Shown here in pieces: positions 18,359 to 26,877 of a stretch of DNA of 64,000 nt. The position numbers were made by a program, and so were the translations under genes. Every line of letters begins with the position of its first letter. Within the stretch, counting starts at the first letter, position 1. The notes below the pieces were generated by a model that saw nothing but the letters and a program-made list of their open reading frames with translations, was not told the DNA's origin and ran no database searches. This DNA is from Neobacillus sp. PS2-9 (GTDB taxonomy: Bacteria; Bacillota; Bacilli; Bacillales; Cytobacillaceae): the NCBI RefSeq assembly GCF_030915525.1, contig NZ_CP133269.1, positions 2,205,001-2,269,000 on the forward strand, read 5' to 3'.

Positions 18359-19196
18359 CCGATTGGTTTTAATTGTAATTGATGCCCTGCGTTTTGATAC
18401 TGCTTGTTCACACATGGGTTTTATGCATCATCTTGTGGAAAATAAAAAAGTTGCACGCTTTGAAGTTCGTTCTGAATTACCCGCATTGTCACGTCCGCTT
18501 TACGAGACCATATTGACTGGAACTCCACCACATGTACATGGTATTACTGGCAACCAGGTTGTTAGATTAACTAAACAAACCAGCCTATTTCATTTAGCCA
18601 AAAGCAGCGGGAAATCAACCGCTGCTGCGGCTTATTATTGGGTTAGTGAGTTGTACAATCGTGCACCTTTCCAAAGGGGTGAGGACCGTATTCAATTAGA
18701 TCAAGAGCACCCAATTGAAAATGGAATTTTTTATTTTGAGGACCATTACCCTGATAACCATTTGTTTGCCGACGCACTTTGGCTATTAAAAGAAAAGGAA
18801 CCCGACTTTTTATATATCCATCCCATGAATGTAGATGATGATGGTCATAAGTATACTGCTGAATCTGTTGAATATAGGAATCGTGTAATGGCCGTCGACG
18901 CTATTTTAGCTCAGTTTTTGCCGATTTGTCAGGAGCGGGGCTATGACATTATCGTAACGGCTGATCACGGTATGACAGCAGATGGTAATCATGGGGGTAA
19001 CACGGTTGCGGACCGACATGTACCGCTATTTATTTTTTCTGAAAAAGTAAAGCCAGGTATTTATAAGGAGGTTGTTTCACAGTTGCAAATAGCTCCTCTT
19101 GCCTGTCATTTACTAGGAATAGTAGTGTCCAAGGATATGGTGCCATTTCTTATTCCTGTAAAAAATGAGATAAAAGGAAAGGATTTGGTGCTGTGA
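18348..19196 (+). CDS. alkaline-phosphatase superfamily phosphodiesterase/nucleotide pyrophosphatase-like protein
   Basis: 282 residues; the ATG overlaps the end of the lipoprotein gene by 11 nt and follows GGAAAAGG. Superfamily marks: VLIVIDALR (metal ligand Asp12), PALSRP with nucleophile Ser48, TGTPPHVHGI, HPMNVDDDGHKY and TADHGMTADGNHGG metal sites. Such two-metal enzymes split phosphodiesters, pyrophosphates or phosphonates. No signal peptide, so it should act inside the cell on the imported substrate. A serine in place of the threonine common in NPP enzymes is within family range. Confidence 0.85.
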   Translation: MSNNRLVLIVIDALRFDTACSHMGFMHHLVENKKVARFEVRSELPALSRPLYETILTGTPPHVHGITGNQVVRLTKQTSLFHLAKSSGKSTAAAAYYWVSELYNRAPFQRGEDRIQLDQEHPIENGIFYFEDHYPDNHLFADALWLLKEKEPDFLYIHPMNVDDDGHKYTAESVEYRNRVMAVDAILAQFLPICQERGYDIIVTADHGMTADGNHGGNTVADRHVPLFIFSEKVKPGIYKEVVSQLQIAPLACHLLGIVVSKDMVPFLIPVKNEIKGKDLVL

Positions 19197-20038
19197 GCAG
19201 AAAAAAGAATACCATTTTTTTAATGTTGCCCTTCTTGGCAATGGTTTTGTTATTCTTTATTGTCCCCATGCTGTATATGTTAATTAGTAGCTTTACGTCA
19301 GCATCTACAGGAATCACAGTTGAACATTACAAAAACGCATTAACGGATAGCTATATTTTGCAAGGGTTTAAGAATAGTATAACCTTGTCATTATTGTCTG
19401 CTTTTATAGCGCTTATAGCATCACTCCTATCTGTTTACACGATTATGCGCTTTTCGGAATCTTTAAGAGAAAAAATACTAATATTATCAAACCTCACTTC
19501 CACTTTTTCGGGCGTACCACTTGCATTTGCCTTTATTATCCTACTAGGAAATAGTGGTCTCTTCACCCTTCTTTTTAAAAAATGGGGAGTAGATTTTTCA
19601 TCCTCGTTTTCTTTATATAGCTGGAGCGGGCTGTTATTAGTCTATATTTATTTTCAGCTTCCTTTAGCGCTCATGCTGCTTTATCCCATTTATTATGGGA
19701 TTCAGGACAGATGGAAGGAAGCTGCTTCACTGCTTGGAGCATCACCATTTGTTTTTTGGTGGAAAATTGGCATCCCAATATTACTGCCGGGAATTGCGGG
19801 AACATTTAGTGTGCTCTTTGCCAATGCCATGGGCGCTTATGCATCCGCTTATGCATTAACTGCAAGTAGTTATAATTTAGCCTCGATTAAAATTGGATCT
19901 TTGATAAAAGGAGATATTTTTGCACAGCCTGAATTTGCTTGTGCTATTGCTGTGTTACTTGGAGCGACAATGGTATCTGCCATGTTGCTAAATGAGTGGT
20001 TTATCAAGAAGTCTAGAAAGGATTTGGCCCAGCCATGA
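19193..20038 (+). CDS. ABC transporter permease (first subunit)
   Basis: 281 residues; GTG start overlaps the previous stop by 4 nt (GTGA). Six predicted membrane segments and an EAA-type loop (WKEAASLLGASPFVFWWKIG) that contacts the ATPase. Belongs to the spermidine/iron/2-aminoethylphosphonate permease family; forms the channel with the next gene product. Confidence 0.9.
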   Translation: MSRKKNTIFLMLPFLAMVLLFFIVPMLYMLISSFTSASTGITVEHYKNALTDSYILQGFKNSITLSLLSAFIALIASLLSVYTIMRFSESLREKILILSNLTSTFSGVPLAFAFIILLGNSGLFTLLFKKWGVDFSSSFSLYSWSGLLLVYIYFQLPLALMLLYPIYYGIQDRWKEAASLLGASPFVFWWKIGIPILLPGIAGTFSVLFANAMGAYASAYALTASSYNLASIKIGSLIKGDIFAQPEFACAIAVLLGATMVSAMLLNEWFIKKSRKDLAQP

Positions 20039-20814
20039 AAAGGTTTAATAGTTTCGTATTTGCCATTACCAGTTTATACCTGGCTTTGCCGATAATTTCA
20101 ACCGCTCTTTACGCGATTTCAACTGAATGGAATAGAACAGTGTTTCCTGAGGGCCTAACACTAAAATGGATTTCTTCCTTATTCAATGATCTACGATTTA
20201 TCGAAGCTTTTGGTAGATCAGTAATCCTTTCTGGAAGTGCGGTCATATTAGCAGTTATTCTAATGATTCCAGCTATATTGATTATTGTGATTTACTATCC
20301 TAAATATGAGAAGTGGATTCAATCTATGGTTGTGATGGTCTATGCGTTCCCACCTATCATTCTAGCTGTCGGCTTGATCAATTCATATTCAGGTACAGGC
20401 CTTTCTATGGTCCTTATTTTGTTGGGGGCCTATGTAATTGGTATTCTGCCATTTATGTATCAGGGGACTCGAAATAGTTTAAGAAACTTTAATGCAAGAG
20501 AATTAATGGATGCAGCAGAGCTATTAGGGGCTGGAAAACTGGAGGCCTTTAGGCGTGTCTTACTACCATCCATCTATCCAGGAATTTTCGTTGCATCAAT
20601 CTTATCCTTTTCTGTTCTTTTTGGAGAATTTGTATTAGTTAATTTAGTGGTAGGTTCACAATTTGAAACGGTTCAAATATTTTTAATTGCCGTTTTAAAA
20701 TCTAATGGTCATATTGCTAGTGCAGTTGTACTAATATATATCATTCTTATGGGGGCTACAACTGTTATTACTGCATTTTTAGCGAAAAAGTCGGAAGGGG
20801 TTACCCGCGGATGA
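20035..20814 (+). CDS. ABC transporter permease (second subunit)
   Basis: 259 residues; ATG overlaps the previous stop (ATGA). Six predicted membrane segments and EAA loop MDAAELLGAGKLEAFRRV. Partner of the preceding permease. Confidence 0.9.
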   Translation: MKRFNSFVFAITSLYLALPIISTALYAISTEWNRTVFPEGLTLKWISSLFNDLRFIEAFGRSVILSGSAVILAVILMIPAILIIVIYYPKYEKWIQSMVVMVYAFPPIILAVGLINSYSGTGLSMVLILLGAYVIGILPFMYQGTRNSLRNFNARELMDAAELLGAGKLEAFRRVLLPSIYPGIFVASILSFSVLFGEFVLVNLVVGSQFETVQIFLIAVLKSNGHIASAVVLIYIILMGATTVITAFLAKKSEGVTRG

Positions 20815-21815
20815 GTTATGTACTGCTTCAGGATATAAAAAAGATATACCATGAAACACCTGTATTATCTGGTATTGACATGGAAGTGAATAAGGGTGAA
20901 TTTGTTACACTTCTTGGACCGAGTGGGTGTGGGAAAAGTACCATATTACGTATCTTAGCAGGGTTAACAGAAGCAACTTCAGGATCTGTTTATATTGATG
21001 GTAAAGATATGAGAAATGTAGCACCTAAGAATAGAGAAATAGGAATGGTGTTTCAGTCCTATGCATTGTTTCCAAATATGACGGTGGAGGATAATGTGGC
21101 TTTTGGACTTAAAATGAAAAAGGTTCCACAGTCAGAGGTTAAAGAGAGGGTAGATCACATCCTAGATGTTGTACACCTTACTGAAAAAAAGGCCGCATAT
21201 CCTAACCATTTATCTGGTGGCCAGCAACAACGAGTTGCCTTAGCTCGATCTCTAGTCGTACGTCCAAAAGTATTGTTATTAGATGAACCCCTAAGTGCTC
21301 TAGATGCACAAATTCGCAAGCGGCTTCAAACAGATTTACGCAACATCCAAAGAGAGATGGAAATGACAATGATACTTGTTACTCATGACCAAGAGGAAGC
21401 AATGGCTGTTTCGGATCACATTTTTGTAATGAAGACAGGGAAAATTGCCCAGAGGGGAACCCCTATTGACATCTATACAAGGCCAGAATCAGAATTTATT
21501 GCGAGATTTATAGGGAATTACAATATTATCCTACGAGAACAATTAGAAAAACTAATAGAACGTCATTTAGGGAATGACTTTGGAAAATACGCCATACGTC
21601 CGGAAGCTATTCACTTTAGTCAAACACCTTCATCCTATCATATGCGGGCTGAAGCGATTGATTCTACGATGCACGGTAATGTGATTCGAACTATTTTTGA
21701 AGCGGAGAGTATCCGTTTTTCTTGCGAGCGTTTGCATCATGGGACAGGAACCTTACAAAAGGGGAAAATTTATGACTGCTTTATAGAGCCAGAAGATGTG
21801 GTGGGACTTAAATGA
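20811..21815 (+). CDS. ABC transporter ATP-binding protein
   Basis: 334 residues; ATG overlaps the previous stop (ATGA). Walker A GPSGCGKST, Q-loop FQSYALFPNM, signature LSGGQQQR, Walker B LLLDEPLSALD, H-loop VTHD, then a short TOBE-like C-terminal domain (about 235-330). Energises import by the two permeases. PotA/FbpC-like. Confidence 0.93.
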   Translation: MSYVLLQDIKKIYHETPVLSGIDMEVNKGEFVTLLGPSGCGKSTILRILAGLTEATSGSVYIDGKDMRNVAPKNREIGMVFQSYALFPNMTVEDNVAFGLKMKKVPQSEVKERVDHILDVVHLTEKKAAYPNHLSGGQQQRVALARSLVVRPKVLLLDEPLSALDAQIRKRLQTDLRNIQREMEMTMILVTHDQEEAMAVSDHIFVMKTGKIAQRGTPIDIYTRPESEFIARFIGNYNIILREQLEKLIERHLGNDFGKYAIRPEAIHFSQTPSSYHMRAEAIDSTMHGNVIRTIFEAESIRFSCERLHHGTGTLQKGKIYDCFIEPEDVVGLK

Positions 21816-22594
21816 ATGTGATAAAAGAAGAAAGACAAAAAACAATTTTAAAAAGGTTAGAGGGTGAGAAAAAAATCTGGGTCTCTAAACTTGCTGACAT
21901 ACTAGATGTGACTCCAGAAACGATTCGCCGTGACCTTGCCGATCTAGAAAATAAAGAACTGTTAACAAGGGTTCATGGTGGGGCGGTAACCTTTATTCCT
22001 TCACAAAAGGAATTAGCTTTTCAACGTAAGCTCGATTTGAATAGGGAGGCAAAAATAAAAATTGCAGCAAGGGCCGCACAGTATATTAACAATGGAGATT
22101 TTATTGCTATTGATGTAGGGACAACAACCGTTCATATCGCTGATATGATACAAAACTTAGAAAATATTACTGTTGTAACTAATTCAATTGCAGCAGCAGA
22201 AAGATTCAATTTGGCATTAGAAGAAAAAAGAATGACGGGGAGGGTCATAATGCTTGGTGGTATAACAAATCCGGAGCAATCTTCCGTTGCAGGAGCCATG
22301 ACCCTTGAAATGCTTTCGCAAATGAAAATTAACAAATCGTTTATTTCATGTGGCGGAGTAACAAAAACGACTATTTATGAATATGACCTTGATGAATCAC
22401 TTGTTTCAGCGGAGATGGTTAAACAGAGTACGTCCACCTTTTTACTGACAGATGATTCGAAAGTAGGTAAGTCATCTTTTTTTTCCATCTGTTCTATAGA
22501 TATGGTAGATGAAATTATTACCAATAGACACTGTCCCCATGATTGGGTGAAATCACTAAATCGTAATACTATTAAATGGACATCGATTAGTTAA
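21812..22594 (+). CDS. DeoR-family transcriptional regulator
   Basis: 260 residues; ATG overlaps the ATPase stop (ATGA). N-terminal winged HTH (VSKLADILDVTPETIRRDL) and C-terminal sugar-phosphate sensor fold (DVGTTTVHIADMI, DDSKVGKSS). DeoR proteins usually repress their own operon until a phosphorylated metabolite binds. That fits this unit, whose enzymes would produce a phosphorylated intermediate (inference). Confidence 0.9.
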   Translation: MNVIKEERQKTILKRLEGEKKIWVSKLADILDVTPETIRRDLADLENKELLTRVHGGAVTFIPSQKELAFQRKLDLNREAKIKIAARAAQYINNGDFIAIDVGTTTVHIADMIQNLENITVVTNSIAAAERFNLALEEKRMTGRVIMLGGITNPEQSSVAGAMTLEMLSQMKINKSFISCGGVTKTTIYEYDLDESLVSAEMVKQSTSTFLLTDDSKVGKSSFFSICSIDMVDEIITNRHCPHDWVKSLNRNTIKWTSIS

Positions 22595-22612
22595 GAAAGG
22601 AGGAATCTAGAT

Positions 22613-23617
22613 ATGCTCATAGATTACCATGTTCATTTAGAGGAAGGACCCTATTCTTTTAAATGGCTGGCCCGGACAGCAAAGGCATTAGAAGCATTTC
22701 AGGAATCCCCCTTTTCATCTATTGGTTCTAGAGGAAGACTTATAGAGCAAATAAATTCTTTACAAGAGCGTTTGTCAAAGGGTTGTTATAGTGAAGAATG
22801 GTTACATTTATATTTACGTAAAGCAAAACAGTTGGGGATAAAAGAGGTTGGAATTGTCGATCATCTTTATAGATTTCGTGAAGCAGCTGATTATTTTTCC
22901 AAAAGAATGAATCTTGATCAGAATGACACCATTGGATCATTACAGAATTACTGGCTATCGAAAGTGATGAATGAAGAAATGGAGCATTTTGTCGAAGTAA
23001 TAGTTAATGCAAAAAAAATATGGGAAAAAGAAGGTGTTCATTTAAAACTCGGTCTCGAAGCTGATTATTTTCCAGGAGGGGAAGAAGAACTGTCAAAATT
23101 GCTTGGGGACTATCCATGGGATTTTGTTATTGGGTCTGTCCACTTTGTTAACGGTTGGGGGTTCGACAATCCAGAAACCATCCACATTTTTAATGAATGG
23201 GACACTCTTACTTTATATGCTCACTTTTACGGGACTGTAGAGAAAATGATTCGGTCAGGTTTGTTTGATTTTGTGGCTCATTTAGATAACTTAAAAGTCT
23301 TCAATGTACGTGCAGAAAACGAATCATTTACCCAAACGTGGCAAGAACGGATTGCCCAAGCTCTTATTGATACGGATACTGCAACTGAAATAAATGCTGG
23401 TCTTTATTACCGCTATCCTGTAAAAGAAATGTGCCCAGGGCCTGATTTTTTATCAATTCTTGTCAACAAAAATGTCTCATTTACTCTGTCCTCAGATGCT
23501 CATTTTCCAGATGATCTTGGAAATTATGTTGCCGAGAATGCGGGAGTCCTAAGGGAAATGGGGGTTAAGGGAGTTGCAACATTTGAAAAACGTAAAAGGA
23601 TGATTAAACCGTTATAA
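22613..23617 (+). CDS. PHP-domain phosphoesterase (histidinol-phosphatase-like)
   Basis: 334 residues; strong AAAGGAGG before the ATG. PHP marks: DYHVHLEEG at the N-terminus, GIVDH, LEADYFPG, GSVHF, DFVAHLDNLK and SSDAHFPDD near the end, giving a trinuclear metal site. The family includes HisK-type histidinol phosphatase and phosphoesterases for cyclic or other phosphates. No his genes are nearby. As last gene of the import operon it more likely removes phosphate from the product of the upstream phosphodiesterase-like enzyme (inference). Confidence 0.85.
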   Translation: MLIDYHVHLEEGPYSFKWLARTAKALEAFQESPFSSIGSRGRLIEQINSLQERLSKGCYSEEWLHLYLRKAKQLGIKEVGIVDHLYRFREAADYFSKRMNLDQNDTIGSLQNYWLSKVMNEEMEHFVEVIVNAKKIWEKEGVHLKLGLEADYFPGGEEELSKLLGDYPWDFVIGSVHFVNGWGFDNPETIHIFNEWDTLTLYAHFYGTVEKMIRSGLFDFVAHLDNLKVFNVRAENESFTQTWQERIAQALIDTDTATEINAGLYYRYPVKEMCPGPDFLSILVNKNVSFTLSSDAHFPDDLGNYVAENAGVLREMGVKGVATFEKRKRMIKPL

Positions 23618-23623
23618 ACAGTC

Positions 23624-23650
23624 GCTGCCAAATGCAGCTTCTTTTTTGTG
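23624..23650 (+). terminator. terminator of the phosphoester operon
   Basis: Stem GCTGC/GCAGC followed by TTCTTTTTTG, 7 nt after the PHP gene stop. Confidence 0.75.
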
Positions 23651-23682
23651 TTTAGAATATTATTACTTTCCAGAATCTTAAT

Positions 23683-23711
23683 TTGACACTACAAATGATG
23701 ATATATAAAAT
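23683..23711 (+). promoter_or_regulatory. sigma-A promoter of eutW-eutV
   Basis: TTGACA, 17-bp spacer, TAAAAT, about 45 bp before the eutW start. No cobalamin riboswitch is visible in this leader. Confidence 0.7.
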
Positions 23712-23757
23712 ATTTAATATATTTAAATACTACTAGTTACTGACAGGGGGTAAATGG

Positions 23758-25188
23758 ATGACAAATCATGAAATAAATGCAGTGTATTCCCTGTGCAAAA
23801 TACATACAGATCTCTCAGACGATGACATTCAAAAGATAAATGATGTGGTACAAAATCTATCATTAATTGCTGATTTAAATCAAGCAAATGTCTTTATCGA
23901 TTGTCCAACTAGCGAAAGAAAGCATGCGATTGTGGTAGCGGAGGCTTCACCCACAACAGCTAAATCGGTATACAAAAATCCTGTCGTAGGTAAGTTTGCC
24001 TATGAAACGTTTGAACCAGCTGTTTTTTATGCACTTCGAACAGGAAAGCCCATCTTCTTGAACCATGCGTTAACACAAGAAGGGAAAAAAGTAGAGCAGA
24101 GTGTGGTGCCTATTGAAGGCATAAATAACCGGGTGATTGGGACGTTAATTATGGAAAAGGATATCAGTGATAAGCTTCAAAACCAAGATAAATTGAAAAC
24201 GCTAACAGAGGCAAATGAGACTCTAAGTGAGCTTCTGCTCGGAATTGCTGAAAATAGTCCCTTTATCCATGAAGTGATTGAAGAGTCCTTGTTTATCATA
24301 GACTCTGAATTACGAATTCAATATGCAAACCCGTCTGCTATGAATCTATTGTTCGAAATGTGTTCCAAAGAGTATAAAAATGGCACTTCCTTTTTAGAAT
24401 GTTTTCCTAACTTACATGAGGTTTGTTTGCTTCCTGACGAATTACTCATTCAAGAAGTAACGATAAAGAATAAAGTGTTTCAAATGAAAAAGATCGGCCT
24501 GGTCCAAAATGATAATAACAGTGGTTCCTTCATTATTTTTCGTGACCTGACTGAACTTAGGGAAAAGGAACGAGAACTTACAGTGAAGACAGTTGCTATT
24601 CGCGAAATCCATCACCGTGTGAAAAATAACCTCCAAACTGTTGCAAGCCTATTGCGGCTTCAAATGAGGAGAGGGATTCCAGAAGAAAGCAGGGTTCATT
24701 TTATTGAAAGTCTTAATCGGATATTAAGCATTGCTTCTGTATACGAAATCATCCTATCAAATTCTAGTATTGATGATGTTGAGATTTTTAGTTTAATTGA
24801 AAAAATAGGCAATATGTTGGTATGTAGTGATGACCATGATAGTAAAAATATTACAATCACATATTCAGGTCCTAAACTTTTAATAAAATCAAATGTTGCT
24901 GTCTCTGTTGCATTGGTCATTAATGAACTTATTCAGAATTGTGTTAAACATGCTTTTACTGGATTAAATGAAGGTGAAATTGCTGTAACCATTCAAAATC
25001 ATACAGCTATGATTAAAGTTCAAGTTCAGGATAATGGTATAGGGTGTCAGTCTACTATGAAGCCGTCTTTAGGTTTGGATATTGTAAAAATGATGATAGA
25101 ACATGATTTATCAGGTGAATTTACTATCATTGGAACAAGTGAGGGTACTATCGCCACAGTTGAATTCCCCTTAGAAAGGGAGTATTAA
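23758..25188 (+). CDS. eutW: EutW-type sensor histidine kinase
   Basis: 476 residues, soluble. Sensor region about 1-150 (GAF-like), PAS-like region about 175-270, then a HisKA_2 domain with the phospho-accepting His in REIHHRVKNNLQT and an HATPase domain with NELIQNCVKHAF and DNGIGC. In Enterococcus and Listeria EutW detects ethanolamine and phosphorylates EutV. AGGGGG precedes the ATG. The response regulator follows after 2 nt and the eut genes after that, which supports this assignment. Confidence 0.9.
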   Translation: MTNHEINAVYSLCKIHTDLSDDDIQKINDVVQNLSLIADLNQANVFIDCPTSERKHAIVVAEASPTTAKSVYKNPVVGKFAYETFEPAVFYALRTGKPIFLNHALTQEGKKVEQSVVPIEGINNRVIGTLIMEKDISDKLQNQDKLKTLTEANETLSELLLGIAENSPFIHEVIEESLFIIDSELRIQYANPSAMNLLFEMCSKEYKNGTSFLECFPNLHEVCLLPDELLIQEVTIKNKVFQMKKIGLVQNDNNSGSFIIFRDLTELREKERELTVKTVAIREIHHRVKNNLQTVASLLRLQMRRGIPEESRVHFIESLNRILSIASVYEIILSNSSIDDVEIFSLIEKIGNMLVCSDDHDSKNITITYSGPKLLIKSNVAVSVALVINELIQNCVKHAFTGLNEGEIAVTIQNHTAMIKVQVQDNGIGCQSTMKPSLGLDIVKMMIEHDLSGEFTIIGTSEGTIATVEFPLEREY

Positions 25189-25190
25189 TC

Positions 25191-25763
25191 TTGAAAAAAC
25201 GAATAATGGTAGTAGAAGACGAGTCAATCGTTCGCTTGGATGTTTCACTCATGTTAAAGGATGCGGGGTATGAGGTTGTTGCCGAAGCAGCTGATGGGGA
25301 AAAGGCTGTTGAATTAGCTTTTCAACTAAAACCTGATTTAATCATCATGGATATAAAAATGCCAAAGTTGAATGGGCTGAAAGCCAGTGAAATTATTTCT
25401 AACAAATTTGATATTCCTATTCTTCTTTTAACTGCTTATAGCCAAAAGGAATATATTGAAAAAGCAAAACAGGCCAATATTTTAGGTTACTTAGTGAAAC
25501 CCATTTCTGAAGCCAGTTTAATCCCTGCAGTTGAGATCGCTCTAAGGCAGGCAGAAAACACAAGCCTTTACAAAGAAAAAGTAGAAGAAATGAATAAAGA
25601 ACTGGAAAATCGCAAATTAATTGAAAAAGCAAAAGGAATTTTAATGAAACAATTGAATTTACCAGAAGAAACGGCTTACAATAAGATGAGAAGCATCAGT
25701 ATGAAAAAACAGCTCCCATTGGAAAAGGTAGCTAAGTACATTCTCTTGAAATACCCCAGTTAG
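25191..25763 (+). CDS. eutV: EutV-type response regulator with ANTAR RNA-binding domain
   Basis: 190 residues; TTG start behind AAAGGGAG. Receiver domain with DE pair (10-11), phospho-acceptor Asp54 (IIMDIKMP) and Lys in YLVKP. The C-terminal ANTAR domain (about 125-187, LIEKAKGILMKQLNLPEETAYNKMRSIS with aromatic and Ala spacing) binds RNA hairpins and prevents terminator formation. Probable targets are the leader terminators at 25800-25851 and 26805-26864. Both copies of such a site in one operon fit the Enterococcus model. Confidence 0.92.
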   Translation: MKKRIMVVEDESIVRLDVSLMLKDAGYEVVAEAADGEKAVELAFQLKPDLIIMDIKMPKLNGLKASEIISNKFDIPILLLTAYSQKEYIEKAKQANILGYLVKPISEASLIPAVEIALRQAENTSLYKEKVEEMNKELENRKLIEKAKGILMKQLNLPEETAYNKMRSISMKKQLPLEKVAKYILLKYPS

Positions 25764-25785
25764 ACTGATTGATTACAAGTAAATA

Positions 25786-25851
25786 ACCATAAGCAATGGT
25801 GCTTAATAGATTTTATTTTTTAAAAAAAATAAGATCTATTAAGCATTTTTT
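25786..25851 (+). promoter_or_regulatory. eutS leader: hairpin plus conditional terminator
   Basis: A small hairpin ACCAT/ATGGT (25786-25800) touches a long terminator with arms TGCTTAATAGAT (from 25800) and ATCTATTAAGCA (to 25845), extended by an A/T-rich inner stem, then TTTTTTG. A terminator between eutV and eutS is the expected control point for an ANTAR antiterminator. The exact dual-hairpin ligand is not clear by eye. Confidence 0.65.
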
Positions 25852-25882
25852 GTCTTATTGAAAGAAATGGAGAGGTGTTCTC

Positions 25883-26224
25883 ATGAGTGAAGAGAAAAAG
25901 AGATTTATTCAAGAATTTGTCCCTGGTAAACAAGTAACATTAAGCCATTTAATTGCAAATCCAGATCCAGATATGTTTGAGAAATTGGGTATCCAGGAAA
26001 GTGGTGCATTAGGAATCCTAACATTAACACCGAGTGAAACGGTTATTATTGCCGGAGATATAGCAACAAAGGCAGCAAATGTAAAATTAGGCTTCCTCGA
26101 TCGCTTTACAGGCAGCTTAGTCATTGTCGGGAATGTATCTGAAGTAGATATGGCCATGAGGGAAATCAACCGGTTTCTTGCTGATACCCTTCACTATACA
26201 CCAGCGCAAATTACAAAGTCTTAA
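25883..26224 (+). CDS. eutS: EutS microcompartment shell protein
   Basis: 113 residues; GGAGAGGTG before the ATG. Circularly permuted BMC-H fold (LGILTLTPSETVIIAGDIATKAANVKLGFLDR-like core split here: residues about 43-75), which forms bent hexamers at edges of the ethanolamine microcompartment shell. First structural gene after the leader terminator. Confidence 0.95.
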   Translation: MSEEKKRFIQEFVPGKQVTLSHLIANPDPDMFEKLGIQESGALGILTLTPSETVIIAGDIATKAANVKLGFLDRFTGSLVIVGNVSEVDMAMREINRFLADTLHYTPAQITKS

Positions 26225-26245
26225 TTTCTGAAAAGGAGAATCCAA

Positions 26246-26740
26246 ATGAAGAATAGAGCAATGTTAATCGGTTCAATTGGTGCAGGAAAATCCACCTTAA
26301 CAAATGCTCTCCTTGGCCGAGAAGTAAAAGCGGTAAAAACACAATCCCTACTATATTTTGATTGGATTGTGGATACTCCTGGTGAATATAGTGAAAACCC
26401 ATTTTTTTATAAAAATATCATGGCAACTGCACTTGAGGTTACTCATGTCCTTTATTTACAGGATAGTACGAAGAAAAAGATGATTTTTCCTCATGGGTTT
26501 AGTACAGGGATAAATAAACTTCCGATTGGTGTCGTCACAAAGAGTGATTCCGATAAGGCAGATATCGAATTAGCTGTCTCCCTTTTAAAAAAGGTAATGG
26601 TGAACAGAGGGCCCATTGTGATTACATCTTCCCTTAAAAATGAGGGGATAGAGGAAATTAAAATGCTGGTGGGCATGAATACGATACAGGAAATGAAGGA
26701 GTATATCGACAATCATCCTTCCCCGTATATATTTTTTTGA
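26246..26740 (+). CDS. eutP: EutP P-loop NTPase
   Basis: 164 residues; AAAAGGAG before the ATG. P-loop GSIGAGKST at 9-17, VDTPGEY switch region and TKSD base-recognition motif. The EutP/PduV group is reported with acetate-kinase or GTPase activity in other bacteria; its role in the microcompartment is not settled. Follows eutS by 21 nt. Confidence 0.92.
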   Translation: MKNRAMLIGSIGAGKSTLTNALLGREVKAVKTQSLLYFDWIVDTPGEYSENPFFYKNIMATALEVTHVLYLQDSTKKKMIFPHGFSTGINKLPIGVVTKSDSDKADIELAVSLLKKVMVNRGPIVITSSLKNEGIEEIKMLVGMNTIQEMKEYIDNHPSPYIFF

Positions 26741-26804
26741 ATGAAAGCCTTTACAGTATTCAGAAAATAAATTATATTATGGTTACACAAATGAATTTAC
26801 AGGC

Positions 26805-26864
26805 AAAGGCGCCTCTTTTAAACCATCTAATCTTGGATGGTTTAAAAGGGGCGCCTTTGTTTTT
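26805..26864 (+). promoter_or_regulatory. eutA leader: strong conditional terminator
   Basis: A 23-bp stem with one G-U pair (arms 26805-26827 and 26836-26858, GGCGCC near the base) and loop TAATCTTG, followed by GTTTTT, sits between eutP and eutA, 14 nt before the eutA start. It would stop most transcripts before eutABC unless an antiterminator (EutV) acts. Upstream GCCTTT at 26746 could pair with AAAGGC of the 5' arm as an alternative fold (inference). Confidence 0.75.
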
Positions 26865-26877
26865 GGGGAGATGGGAT

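Noticed and set aside
23618..25882. Search for a cobalamin riboswitch controlling the eut genes
   Set aside because: No B12-box-like sequence or matching fold is visible in the leaders before eutW or eutS.
26737..26877. N-terminal extension of eutA back to 26737
   Set aside because: It would translate the strong leader terminator and overlaps eutP's end; the ATG at 26878 has the proper ribosome site and family start.
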